A stretch of 64,000 nt of DNA from Diphasiastrum complanatum (lineage: Eukaryota > Streptophyta > Lycopodiopsida > Lycopodiales > Lycopodiaceae): NCBI GenBank assembly GCA_029204225.1, contig CM055098.1, forward strand, positions 10,367,246-10,431,245, read 5' to 3'. Below are positions 11,263 through 22,383 of the stretch, one piece after another (the stretch's first letter is position 1; every line of letters starts with the position of its first letter). Under the pieces are notes generated by a model. The model ran no database searches. It was given only the letters and a program-made list of their open reading frames with translations, and was not told where the DNA came from. Position numbers and translations under genes: made by a program.

Positions 11263-12254
11263 TCTCATCTAGATTTAGGGATGATCCAACTTGCTACTTT
11301 GTGCAAGAACCAACCACCGTTTCTAAGGCTATGTCTACTCTTGATGCTGACCAGTGAAAAGTAGCGATGGACACCAAATTAGATTCTCTGATGGAGAATC
11401 AAACTCGGACAGTCACTGAGCTGCCAAAGGACCAAAACCCAATTTTATGCAAATGGATATTCAAAGTATGATGTTGAAGGAAAGCTAAATCATTACAAGG
11501 CTAGGCTAATCGCCAAAGGCTTTTCCTAGATTCCAGATCTGGATTATTCAAAAACCTTCAGCCCAGTTGTCAAACATGCTTCGATCCGCCTACTCGTCTC
11601 CTTTGCAGCCACAACATATCTTGAAGTCCACCAGATGGGTGTTCAGACCGCCTTCCTCAATGGAACCATCAAAGAGGAAATCTATATGATGCACCCAGAG
11701 GGATACAAACTCAATGGCAAGCAAAAGCACCTTGTATGCAAAATTCACAAGGCACTCTACAGGCTAAAACAGTCACCCAGAGCCTGGTTCCAGAAGATCG
11801 ATGCATTTCTGATAGAGAATGGTTTTATTTAAAACTCGACAGACTCGAATGTCTACTTTAAGTCCGTATCAGATTGCTTCATCATCATCACTCTCTATGT
11901 AGATGATACACTCTTATTCAGTAACAATCTGAATATGATGAAGGATACAAAATGCATGCTGGCCTAGGAATACAAGATGACTGACATGGATCCAGCCCAC
12001 TACTGTCTCGAAATCTAAATCCATCGAGACACAACAGACTGATTTTTATCAGTCAACAATGAAATCTGAACAACTTGCTAGAAAAGTATAGTATGGCCAA
12101 CTGCAAACCAAGTCACTTTCCACTTGACCCTGGACTAAAGTTATCAAAGGAACAATCTCCTCAAACTGAGGCAAAAAAAGAGGAAATGAAGCGCTACCTG
12201 TTTCAATCCATCATCGACTCACTAATATATGCAATGATCTGCATGCGACCAAAC
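11263..12254 (+). pseudogene. Copia-a reverse transcriptase, truncated
   Basis: Recognisable RT_RVT2 motifs appear in order: KLNHYKARLIAKGFS, FSPVVKHASIRLLVS, QTAFLNGTIKEEIYM, KALYRLKQSPRAWFQK and the active-site LYVDDTLLFS near 11900. Several in-frame TAG/TAA codons interrupt it. It is cut at 12254 within the region leading to RNase H (last readable segment QSIIDSLIYAMICMRPN), where the inverted LTR begins. Confidence 0.85.
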
Positions 12255-13276
12255 TGTTGTAAAACAGTGAGAGTGTGAGTGGCAATGGAAGCTCGAGGAT
12301 TTGAGGGCGGCGTGTAGGAACACAAATGCAATAGTTAGTAGTAGAAATATTCAAGTAGAAGAATTCATGTAGAATTCGCAAATGAACGACGTAGTAGTGA
12401 GACAGATATTGCACTCTGATAAAAATCAAAAGTGAGTACAATGGCTTTAAGTAATAACTTCAGCTTGCTGAGCGTGATAACACTAGCTATAGAAAAAAAA
12501 ATTGATTAAAAGAAGAAATTCAATTAACACTTACATAGCTTGATTCAGCTAGTATATATATTTACAAGTGTTGAGAGAAAAATATCTTATGCCTTAACTG
12601 CCATTTACTCCAGTTTTGCATCTATACAAATGTTGGTATCGCCCTTAGGATATTTGTTTCTCCACTTGTTTTAGGGTCGATGATAAGTTGGCGACGTCGG
12701 TCTGCCAATGTAGCAAAAACGTGAAAAACCCGAAGGTGTCCTATAGATTGAAGGTATGCAACTCATGAAGGTGCCCTTAGACTTAAGGTGTATAAATCCC
12801 TAAGGCGCCTATAGACTGAAGGCAACGAAGAAGGCGATAAAGACAAAGGTGCCTTACACTGAAGTTTAGCGAAGAAGACGAAGGTGCCTTAGATTAAAGT
12901 CAGCGAAAAAGCCGAAAAAGATGAAGGTGCCTTAAAAATGGCGAAAAAAGAGAAGGGGCCTTAAAATGATTTCTAAGGCATTCTGGCCACTTGGCCACTG
13001 TGTCGCATTTTTCGTGAAGTTGTGAAAAAGGCAAAAAAAAGAGAAGGTGCCTTTAAAATGATTTCTATGGCATTCTGGCCACTTGGCCATTGTGTCACTT
13101 TTTTCACGAAGTTGTGAAAAAGGCGAAAAAGGAGAAGGTGTCTTAAAAAACATTTAAGGCACAAGAAATCTCAAAGGATAAATGTGAAGGCCCGAAAACA
13201 TGTTGTCAACCTTCGGTCTTTCAAGATGCTCATTACTTGAACGATTTGTTTAAGTCTGAGCATAAGAAATCTAACA
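12255..13276 (-). repeat. Inverted copia-b LTR, same family as copia-a
   Basis: Read on the minus strand, it starts TGTTAGATTTCTTATGCTCAG at 13276 and ends ...TTTACAACA at 12255, matching the copia-a LTR along most of its length. It is 1022 bp against 747 bp; at least part of the excess is an internal expansion of about 91-bp units (12959-13140). The LTR end abuts the truncated RT of copia-a. Confidence 0.85.
12959..13140. repeat. About 91-bp tandem duplication inside the copia-b LTR
   Basis: Two units beginning near 12959 and 13050 each carry GGCATTCTGGCCACTTGGCC followed by GTGAAAAAGGC. Shorter AAGGTGCCTT-containing copies continue on the 12730-12950 side. Confidence 0.8.
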
Positions 13277-13447
13277 CTCCCCCTTACTAGTGGATCCTGA
13301 AAAAGTTTGATCTTCAGATTTAACATATCGTTAAATCTGAGATGTTGCTCCTTTGATTGAGCCTTTGTGAAGTAATCTGCTGCCATGTAGTTTGTTCTGC
13401 AAAAAACCAGTTCTACTAAACCTTTGCTTTCTATATAGACCATCAAG
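13277..13447 (-). pseudogene. Copia-b RNase H tail and polypurine tract
   Basis: On the minus strand, 13446 downward reads VELVFCRTNYMAADYFTKA, the C-terminal RNase H tail of copia polyproteins (family HxRTxxxxADxFTKxL). It is followed by a purine tract AGTAAGGGGGAG directly before the LTR start TGTTAG. This fixes the polarity: the piece is the 3' end of a minus-strand element, broken upstream at about 13447 against gypsy sequence. Confidence 0.85.
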
Positions 13448-14820
13448 CGTTGTTATATATTGTTAATAAATCCTGTAAACCCGGATGCATAGCTCAGTGG
13501 CTCTTAACACTTGAGGAATTGACATTCCGCGTAGTCGTCAGGAAAGGCACAAAACACTTTATGGCCGACCACCTTTCTAGACTTCCCAATGCTGAAAAGG
13601 CTGATACACCAGTCAACGATGATCTACCTTATGCATGCCTTTTCCAGATCGATGCCACTCACCTATGGGCTGAGGAAATCACTCAGTTTCTTACAACTGA
13701 TAGACTCAAAGAAGGGCTAAATACAGTAGCTAAAAGAAAATTTTTGCTCAAGGCAGCACCCTTCCAACTCATCGCCAGACAGTTATATAAAAGAGGTGTT
13801 GACGGTATTATACGCAGATGCGCTTATGAATCTAAGATACGACCTATCATATCTCAGACACATGAGGGCATTAGTGGTGGTCACTTCTCTCCCGAAGCGA
13901 TTGCTAAGATCATACTCATCAGAGCAGGCTTATGGTGGCCATCACTGTTTAAGGATACATTTGCTATCATCAAAACATGTGATGTTTTCCAACGAGCCAA
14001 AAAGACTACAAAACCAGACTTTACACTGCTTATTCCCATTATAGAAGACGAAGCCTTCCATAAGTGGGGTATAGATTTTGTTGGGCCCATCGACCCAACA
14101 GCCAAAAATACACAAGCACGCTATATCCTGATCGCAACCGATTACGCCACCAAATGGATAGAAGCATGTGCCACAAAGGACGCCAATGCGAAGACCGTCG
14201 CGCATTTTCTTTATGAAAACATTAGTGCGCACTTTGGCTGTCCAATCGAGCTTGTTAGTAACAAAGGTTCACACTTCTTAAATGAAGTGATTGATAATCT
14301 CTTACGCCATTACCTTGTTATCCACCGCAAAAGTACTCCGTACTATCCTCGATGTAATGGCCAGGTAGAATCCACCAACAAGACTTGGCCATTATAGTAA
14401 GCCAATACTACTATTCTACCTTGACCTCGCCATTGAATTTTTAGTTCCTTCCTTGTGAGTCATGCAAGCTTTCTCTACTGATCTATGTGAGAAAGTTGCA
14501 ATTGAACAAGAAGTCCAAAACAGGCTTATGTTAGCCCAATTGTGTGAGACTCAACTAGTTAACAAACGTTGACAAAAAGCCTGGCATGATCTTCACCTGC
14601 GCAATAAAGACCTACACTTAGGTGATCAAGTACTTCTATACAATATAAGAAGCACCCCAAAAAATTAAAATTCAAAAGCGATGGGCCATATGTCATAAAT
14701 GAAATCTTCCCAAATGGAGCATTTCAGTTAGAAACACTTGACAGAGTCCTCCTCGACATTGTCGTAAATGGCAGTCGTCTACGACGGTATTACGAAGAGT
14801 TGTTTTTTGTTGACCCCATC
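13448..14820 (+). pseudogene. Gypsy-a: Ty3/gypsy RNase H tail plus integrase relic
   Basis: An open 315-codon block (13450-14397) begins in the end of RNase H (FRVVVRKGTKHFMADHLSRL) and runs through integrase. The zinc finger reads HEGISGGH then CDVFQR, so the last Cys (normally CxxC) is Phe. The core has WGIDFVGPI and LIATDYATKWIEA, but the second catalytic Asp (SDxGTHF) reads SNKGSHF. The Glu survives in GQVEST. After frameshifts, 14500-14820 still shows the tail with FPNGAFQLETLD and VNGSRLRRYYEEL, typical of non-chromodomain plant gypsy elements. Both flanks are truncated. The altered Asp and Cys indicate an inactive enzyme. Confidence 0.87.
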
Positions 14821-15142
14821 TAGATCCATCACCCTTACCCTTGTATATATTTTTTGATAATATTTTATTGCCTTTTATTTTACCAAATTCTATGTTTTTT
14901 GACTGCTTGTGTTTGTATTTAATGCATTTTTATTCTCCTTCAGTTTTTTCATCCATGTCGATCCATTTCCTTTCTGAAATTCTGACATCTCATATATTTC
15001 ACCCATAGCACACATCTGGTAGTTGAGATACCATGTCCAACTGAGAACTTCCAAAATGTTTCGACACTATCAAGTTTTACTTTCATGAAGCTCTCCAACA
15101 GCATCACTGAGATAAAGGACTCAACCAGGCATTTACTTTAGG
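14821..15142. other. Spacer after gypsy-a pol; no gene seen
   Basis: This stretch lies between the integrase end and the 25-bp minisatellite. It may be the untranslated 3' region of the gypsy element. No LTR boundary could be recognised. Confidence 0.4.
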
Positions 15143-15567
15143 TCTCGACTACATCCTCTGGTTGTAGTCTCGATTTGGTTGTAGTCTCGACCACGTCCTC
15201 TGGTTGCAGTCTTGACCGCGTCCTCTGGTTACAGTCTGGATCACATCCTTTGGTTGCAGTCTCGACTACGTCCTCTGGTTGGCTTCTCGACCGCGTCCTC
15301 TAATTGGCATCTCGACCACATCCTCTGATTGGTGTCTCGACCATGCTCTCTAGTTACAGTCTCAACCGCGCCCTCTGGTTGGAGTCTTGACCGCGCCCTC
15401 TGGTTGCAGTTTCGACTATGTCCTCTGGTTGGTGTCTCGATCGCGTCCTCTGGTTGGTGTCTCGATCACGTCCTCTGATTGTCGCCTCGACTGTGTCCTC
15501 TGGTTGGCGTCTCGACTGTGCCCTCTAGTTGGCATCTCGACCAAGTCTAGCTGAGTTTGATCTCGAC
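15143..15567. repeat. 25-bp minisatellite, about 17 units
   Basis: The consensus unit is close to TCTCGACCGCGTCCTCTGG plus TTGSNR, repeated head to tail with about 25-bp spacing and base variation between units. One unit (near 15168) is shortened. The last two units diverge. The TCTCRACCGCG core reappears at 16070-16300. Confidence 0.92.
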
Positions 15568-16069
15568 CATGTCGGTCCCTTCAAAAAATATTGACTATGT
15601 CGAGTCACCACAACGACTATAAAGTGACGAAAAATGAAGTCACTTGCACCTCAACGATGTGCAAACTCTCGGTGTCTTCTAGCAACTGATTCTTGGCGAT
15701 TTGTGTGCTCCCATGCTTAATTGTGGCGCTCTACCACTTACTGCATCCGCACTCAGTTCCGCCATCAGCTTCTCCATTGCAATCACCAACCATCAACCAC
15801 ACCAAATGAGCGCCAACATCCACATCTTTTAAGTAAACCTAATGCACAAAGAATCTGCCAAGATTCACAATACTGTTCAATCTTTTGGCACAAAGACATG
15901 CTGAGGGGTAGTGTAGCTGGAGCACACATCACGGCTCTAGTTTCACTATTGTGGACACAAATCAAGTTCAAGATTCCATCTTTCCTTGAAATCATAGTTT
16001 TTCGCAACCACTTCTTTCCAAACCTGTTGTTTACACTACTTCAACAGTCGACCGAGCCACGCATTCAGT
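15568..16069. other. Spacer with no supported gene
   Basis: An open frame starts at 15721 but shows no recognisable domain. It runs into the repeat-rich segment at 16070, and its amino-acid composition there follows the repeat. Confidence 0.4.
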
Positions 16070-16300
16070 TCAAACCTCAACCGCGTCTTCTGCTCAGATC
16101 TCAGCCACACATCCTCAACTGCGCCGCACCTTCTCCCTCAGATCTCAACCGCGCATTCAGTTCAAACCTCAACTGTGCCTTCTCCCTCAGATCTCAACCG
16201 CTTGTTCTCCTCAGATCTCAGCCGTGTCTTCCAATCTCATCTCAACCGTCCCGTTTCTTCCAATCCCATCTCGATCGAGCTGCACCAACCCATAAACATT
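16070..16300. repeat. Degenerate CAGATCTCAACCGCG repeats
   Basis: At least eight diverged copies of a CAGATCTCARCCGYG motif occur at irregular 25-40 bp spacing. They echo the TCTCGACCGCG core of the 25-bp minisatellite about 0.5 kb upstream and suggest a common origin. They lie just before the 539-codon frame. Confidence 0.75.
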
Positions 16301-16351
16301 GTTATAGATCTCGACCGCACCCAAATTTCTAGAGCCACTTCCAAACCAAAT

Positions 16352-17968
16352 ATGTCTTCCGATTTTGATGAACCTACTGCAGGCAAGATAGAGATCTACA
16401 TGGGCAGACTTAACATTGTTGAGATGACCACCTGGTACCTGCAAGCCCATCAACACTTCACCCAGATAGAGTTCCAAATCCCTGTCCCTTTTGGCTATCA
16501 GATCCCCTATGTGCTCTATATGGGTTGTGCCTCCTACAACACCACAACTAGGTCCTTTCAGTTCATTGTACCTACAAATAGGAGCTATGTTTACAACATC
16601 TCTCTCTTTGGAGTAGACTTCCATACCTTTAGCTTCCCTCGAGGATCGAATGTAGTAACCAAAACCTTACAGAAGATTGAAACCACAACATATTTCAAGT
16701 TTATCGATTATTCTGTGGAGAAGTAGAAGACCAAGGACAATTATCAGTGTGACGCTATCAAAGATAAACCTCTAGTTGCTGCATGTGCTTACCTGACAAA
16801 GTACACCCAGTGCTACAGGTCCAAGATCCTAAGAATATCGATGTTCCTATTTCACATGGCAGATTCATAACTGCATGGCCAGAATCTCTATGAGGGGGCC
16901 CAGTTTACTTCAAATTGCCTTCATGAGTGTATAAAGCATAAGCAACCCTCCACCTTGCTGGGATATTAGATGATAGACCTCACACTGCAACAAGTGAGGA
17001 ACGGACCCAATCTCTGGGAACTGTTGCAGGTAGCTGATACAACTTGGGACATCCCAACTCCCAAAAAGTCCAAGCATTCGAGTTCAAGGAAAAGGGCCCT
17101 ATCTCCACAAGGGTCACCGCCCAAAAGGTCAAACACAAGCATTATGAAGCTGACTGTCAAGAAGCAACAAACACCATCAGCATCACAATAGGATATGGCC
17201 CATGCATGTTCTTCTGATTAGCAGGATGATGACACAACAAAGGCCAAGCTTCCAGAGACACGACAACAAAGAGCACGAAATAAGATGAAGGCCAAGAGAC
17301 CCTCTCTAGATGGCATGGAGATGGAAGAAACATAATCCAAAGGCGAGAAGCTCCAAAGGAAACCACGAGCCATGAGACAAGCAACACCGTCTCAACAAAC
17401 ATCCTCCGGTTCGACATATTCCCAAGATGATAGCTCGACATCAGATTCAGCATCACAACAACAATCCTCACCAACTCATGTCATCGATGGTGCTGAGGGA
17501 GCTACCACATCAACGAATTCACAAGTTGCCCAACAAGCTTTGGTGACCACTCCCCCAATACTCATTACCATGCCAACACCACTGACATGACCAACAACAC
17601 AAGTTTTGGGAGGGGAGGGAGATGGGAATACCATTCCCAAAGACACAATAGCAGTTCAACAAGAACAGGCCCAGCAAGTCCACACCCTCACAGACACATC
17701 CACATACTTTGATGTTGTAGACCTAATCGAGTTAGATGACAACAACAATGGCAAAACAGATCAGTCGGGGGGAATCCAGATCCCATCAATTGACACCACC
17801 ACAACCACCCAAGTCACTGATCCACCCATTACTCCCGCATCCAGCACCACCACTAACATCATCCCTCCATTCTCGCCATTACCACCCCCACATTCTCATC
17901 AACCACTGTTCTTTGGACTAATGCCACCTCATCACACCCCTGACAGATACCCAAGCATCTCTAAATGA
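16352..17968 (+). pseudogene. Unidentified 539-codon decayed reading frame
   Basis: One frame stays readable from ATG at 16352 to TGA at 17966-17968 without any frameshift. It is interrupted by seven in-frame stops (16724 TAG, then near 16868 TAA, 16967 TAG, 17189 TAG, 17219 TAG, 17333 TAA and 17588 TGA). The first third looks globular (for example TWYLQAHQHFTQIEFQIPVP and SFQFIVPTNRSYVYNISLFG). The middle is basic (TPKKSKHSSSRKRALSPQG). The rest is Gln/Thr/Pro/Ser-rich and low in complexity. I do not recognise the family. An accessory ORF of a retroelement is the likeliest source, because gypsy and copia relics flank it on both sides. It is not a translatable gene as it stands. Confidence 0.55.
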
Positions 17969-18059
17969 CGTGGCATAACTAACAGCTTGTTTCACTGGAG
18001 TACCGTGTATCCAAGACTAGGAGTATATTGTATCCTATGTACTGCTCATGGACATAATA
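17966..18059 (-). repeat. 94-bp LARD-family LTR module, inverted copy
   Basis: On the minus strand it begins TATTATGTCCATGAGCAGTA and ends TATGCCACGTCA. It matches the first 94 bp of the LARD-1 LTRs (31165-31258 and 34387 on) and is the same length as the fragment at 42597-42690. Beyond TGCCACGTCA the similarity stops. Confidence 0.85.
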
Positions 18060-18355
18060 CTCTCCATCTTAGTTCTTGTCTTTGTCTTTGTCTTTGTTGA
18101 AGTTTTGTTGATGTTGCCCTTTTCTCCTCCCTTTGTGCGTGACAAATAGAGCTTTGTCTTCTCCACCATTGTTGATTGAGAGTTTGTTCATCCTCATGAG
18201 CTTGTTCTTTTGTCTACATTATTCAACAATAAGTACTCCTTGAAGTGCCTTCAAGATTGGAAGCTCTTCCTTGATTGCATATGATTGAACAAGATTGTCA
18301 AAATCATCCTTCAAGCCATTGAGGATTACTTGCACTAGTTCACTTTGATTGATGT
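18060..18355 (-). pseudogene. Copia gag fragment, minus strand
   Basis: The minus strand reads SELVQVILNGLKDDFDNLVQ and continues with KEELPILKALQG and NNGGEDKALFVT. It is clearly homologous to the copia-c gag (20455-20700) but diverged and with an in-frame stop. It is flanked on both sides by LARD LTR pieces whose TG ends face the gag fragment. Confidence 0.85.
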
Positions 18356-18413
18356 TGTTATGTCCATGACCAGTACATAGGATACAGTATACTCGTCTAG
18401 TCTTGGATACACG
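18356..18413 (+). repeat. 58-bp LARD-family LTR fragment, direct copy
   Basis: It begins TGTTATGTCCATGACCAGTA and runs to TTGGATACACG, where the putative copia-c LTR begins. With 17966-18059 it forms an inverted pair around the gag fragment. Confidence 0.82.
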
Positions 18414-18416
18414 TTT

Positions 18417-19275
18417 TGTTGATGCAAGTTAATTCACTTTGAATTCAGGTTGCATGTTGGATTTTCCCATGTATTTGGTGTTAAAATTGGAAAAACAAGT
18501 CATATTGATTTCTTGGCTTGCTACTAATGTTGTACCATGCAAGTATGTAGCTCATAAATGCAAAATGCCAAGTTTGGCCTACATAGAACTCGAGCTACAT
18601 GGTTATGTAATGTCTAGTTTGAAGAATACAACTTGCATATGGTTTGTAGACATAGAATTGGCAAATTCATGCTTGTAGAAACTCGTGGCAATTCACATGC
18701 ATTAATTGTAAGTGATCCATAGTGACATGCAAGGCATGCACAAAGTATAATGGACACATGCATGATTATTTGTACTTTGTTAGTTACAACTAGTACACCT
18801 GTAAAAAGTTGGTAGAATTTCATGCATGGCAAGTGACAAATATCACATAGACTCTAGATGTCACTTTAGTTGTCATCTTGGAATGGATAGATGTGGTTCT
18901 ACCTCGAGCTACCTCAAACTCCATAAATATGTGTAGCTCTCCTCACAATCAATGATGAAGAACCAAAGTTTTGTAGCTACCTCATGCCATTTTGGATCTA
19001 AACTATTTTGCTTGTTATCTCTCTAGCTTTCTCTCTCTAACTTGTGTTGAAGCTAATGCTAATACACTAAAATCTCATACTTTTGTTCATTCTTTGATTC
19101 ATTGCTATCATAATCTGATGCTTAGCATGCTAGATTGTGGTTAAGCCATTTCTTCTGAACTAGATATTGCTAAACAATCTAGAATTAGGTTACTGTGCTA
19201 ATCACAAAGCTTAATCAAGATCAATCATACTTGTGGACATTCCCCACACGTGTGAATTTTCTAAAAATTTTATCA
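18417..19275 (+). repeat. Putative 5' LTR of copia-c
   Basis: The right end (...AATTTTATCA) is fixed by the adjoining PBS. The left end is inferred from TGTTGATGCAAG, just where the LARD-LTR fragment stops. No second LTR is available to confirm the boundary, because copia-c is truncated. Confidence 0.5.
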
Positions 19276-19287
19276 TGGTATCAGAGC
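19276..19287 (+). other. PBS of copia-c
   Basis: TGGTATCAGAGC is the canonical initiator tRNA-Met primer site. It lies about 770 bp upstream of the gag start. Confidence 0.85.
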
Positions 19288-20043
19288 CAAATTAAGCTTT
19301 GCATGCTAACATCTCTGATTGTACAAGAAACTGAGAGCTAAATCAAGAAAAAAAAGTAGTTTTGCACTTTTTCTCACCTTTCTTTGAAGTGTATTTGGAT
19401 CAAATCGGATTGGAACTGAATTTTTAGACTTGAAAAAAGGTAACGGAATTCTGGAATTCTGCACGTGTGAGAATCAAAGATTTTTAGTCCTTTTGTTCTC
19501 CTTGCTTATAGATCCAAAGATATCAGTGTTATAGCTTATTGGAAAGCTTATGATCTGTACTTTCCATAGAGATTGAAACTAATTCAATCTGAAGTGTCTA
19601 GCAAGAGTTATAAGCTCTTAAAGAGGATAGGGATAGGTCCAAAATCTGAGTGACAGCATTTTGATTCGATTCAATCTTGCTTTGTTCTGAATCCATTGTT
19701 TTGAGCATCCTATACAAGAAATTGAAGATCAAAATTGAGTTTGAAGTAATGAACACCTTTTGAGCTTTCTGAGAGTCAATTGTGTTTTCTTTTGAAGCAT
19801 TTCACACGTGCCAAAAGTAGGATTCAAACTAGTCAAAGTGTCTCCATCCACTTTGTGTGTCTGATCTAGATAACTTGTTTTGTGGAATATTTGAGAGTCA
19901 TCTCAAATACAGTTGCAAGTGTTTCACATAGGAAGGTAGTACATCCTTGAAAATACCTATAGTGAAAGAGAGCAGCAACTTTAAGTCTAATTGGAACAAG
20001 CTCAAACATATCTCAGTCCAATAACTAAGAAGTCTTCATTAAA

Positions 20044-20739
20044 ATGGCATCTCAGGGAGGATAACTTCTGGAAGCCAGTGAAAGACTAAATGCTTCTAGT
20101 TACTCAATTTGGAAGTTCAGGATGGAGTCTATCTTGATACTCCAGGATGTTATGAATATTGTGCTTGGTGTTGAGGAGGAGCCTCAAGCACAGGCTGAAA
20201 TTCTTAAGTACAAGAAAAGAGCTAGAATGGCTCTACATTTCATTAAGATGAATGTATCTAATGAAATTTTGAGAGAGATAGGATCTTGCACTATAGCCAA
20301 AGAAGCTTGGGATGCACTAAAGACCATCTATGAAGCAAAGAATACTTCTAGAATACTCACTCTAAGGAATCAGATTTTCCAGAGTTTCCAAAGAAGTGAA
20401 GAGAGTGCATCTAACTATGTTAAGGATTTACATAGAGAGCTTTCCTGTGTTAGTATTACCATTAACCAAGATGCGCTAGTTCAAGTCATACTGAATGGCT
20501 TGAGAGATGATTGTGATAATCTTGTTCAGTCTTTTGCTGTTAAAGAGGAGTTGCCTAATCTAGAAACTCTCCAAGGAATTCTTATTTCTGAAGAAGCTAG
20601 ACAAAACTATAAACTCTCCAGAATGAACAAACTCGAGCATGGTGGAAGTGACAAAGCCCTCTTTGTCAAAGTCAAGCAGAAAGGAAGGAGTAAGAATCAG
20701 TTCTGTCAAGCATCCAACAAAGACAAAGCCAAAGATTGA
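20044..20739 (+). pseudogene. Copia-c gag
   Basis: The likely original start is ATG at 20044 (MASQGG), but the sixth codon after it is TAA. The frame then stays open to 20739. It reads SSYSIWKFRMES, AKEAWDALKTIYEAKNTSRI, LVQVILNGLRDDCDNLVQS and GGSDKALFVKVK, a UBN2-type copia gag. The CCHC knuckle follows in another frame. The early stop and the frameshift make it inactive. Confidence 0.85.
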
Positions 20740-22383
20740 GACAAAGATGGTGAAGAGCATGATACATCTCATCCTTCTAACTCAAAGACCAAGAAGAAGA
20801 AAGTGCAAGTGTTTCTTCTGTGGCAAGAAGGGGCACTATGCCTCTAATTGCTTCAAGAAGAAAAACCAACTCAAGCAAGCTAATTTCTCCAAAGAGATTG
20901 AAGAAGATTCTGTTGCAAGTGATGTAGAAGGATCACTTATGGTGTCCAGTTTTTCTTCATCACCTTGCAAGAAAGATGGAGCTTGGTACATAGACAGTAG
21001 AGCCTCTTCACATATGTGCTGTTCAAAGGAGTCATTTGACACAATCTTACCTTTCAAAGGACTCAAGAGATCTATTTACACAACTAATGATCATGAGTGC
21101 CCAATAGAAGGAATTGGCAACATTCCATTGAAACTTGCTTCTTCGAAAGTTCTTGCACTTTCTAATGTTCTTTTCATTCCAAAACTTACAAAGAACTTAA
21201 TTAGTGTGGGAAAGTTGCTTGATAATGGTTGTGATGTAAAGTTCAACTCCAATACTTGTTTTATCAAGAGAAAAGATGAGATCCTTGCTGATGGAACTAG
21301 ATGTGGTGGAGTTTTTAAGATGAATTCTTATGAGAATGCAAACCTTTGTGAAGTTGCTTTGTTATCTAAGGAGGAGCTGTGGCATAGAAGGTTGGGTCAT
21401 CCTAACTTTAAATCTATGTCATGTATGGTTAGGAAGATGAAGGCTATTGGTCTTCCGAAATCTCTTTCTAAAGATTTCAAGCCTTGTGAGGCTTGTGCCA
21501 GCAAAGTCACACAGAAAGCCATATCAGAAGTCTTTTATAAAGTCTACTCATCCTTTGGAGCTTATACGCTCATATGTACATTTTTCCTCTTCTAAAGGTA
21601 TTGGTGGTGCAACATGTTTTGTCACCTTTATTGATGACTTTACTAGATATACCTGGTTGTATCTACTTTCTTCAAAGGCAATGGTTTTTTATCACTTCCT
21701 AATCTTCAAAGCTTATGTTGAGAAATAGTTTTCTTTTAAAGTTAAAGCTTTAAGATGTGATGGAGGAGGTGAATACATCTCCAACAAGTTTCATGAATAT
21801 TGTGAAGGTGAAGGAATAAAGAGAGAGTTTTCTTGTGCTTATTCTTCATCTCAAAATGGAGTAGTTGAGAGGAAAAACAGATCTTTATGTGAATGTGCTA
21901 AAGCAATTCGAGTAGCAGCTTCTTTGCCTATTGATTATTGTTAATATGCCCTTGGAAACAAGGAAAAGAGATGATCCTAATTCTATTAAAGGGATCATGG
22001 TTGGATATGTATCCAACAAGAAAGCTTACAGAATCTATGTTCCCTCTACCTCAACTACAATTGAGAGTAGGGATGTTATATTCCATGAAGATCAAATATA
22101 CATTCTTGAGGAGGCCGAGCTCAAAGATTCTCACAAAGATACTCTAATCATCACCCTTGAAGATTATCATGGAGAGATGGGGCCAAGAATTGAGGAGGAG
22201 TCACCTCGAATATTTTCACCAAGGAGATCTCAAAGAGAAAGATCCGAGCCTAGAAGGCTTACCTATGAAGATAGAGGCAAGCAAGTGGAAATCAGCTCCA
22301 CTAATTATGCCTATTTTATTTCTCATGAGGAGCCGAAGATGTATATGATGCACTCAACTCGAAGGAATGGTACCTTGCCATGA
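20740..22383 (+). pseudogene. Copia-c nucleocapsid, protease and integrase
   Basis: The CCHC knuckle is intact (CFFCGKKGHYASNC, near 20810). Protease reads WYIDSRASSHMC, so the catalytic DSGAS has Gly to Arg. The pre-integrase zinc finger is present (ELWHRRLGHPNFKSM, then CEACASK). The core shows FVTFIDDFTRYTWLYLL, ALRCDGGGEY and QNGVVERKNRSL with the acidic residues present, but a stop at 21727 and a deletion near 21945 break it. The tail (21931-22383) reads NKKAYRIYVPS and SRDVIFHEDQI. Confidence 0.85.

Larger units (their letters stand above)
8560..12254 (+). mobile_element. Copia-a: 3'-truncated Ty1/copia retrotransposon
   Basis: The order is 5' LTR, PBS, gag with CCHC, broken protease, integrase core and reverse transcriptase, ending abruptly at 12254. 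That base is the outer end of an inverted LTR of the same family. The 3' half of RNase H and its own 3' LTR are missing. Multiple in-frame stops and frameshifts make it non-autonomous. Confidence 0.85.

Noticed and set aside
15143-15567. Regular 25-bp array considered as a CRISPR-like array
   Set aside because: There are no unique spacers, the units vary continuously and adjoin each other, and the DNA is plant nuclear. It is a minisatellite.
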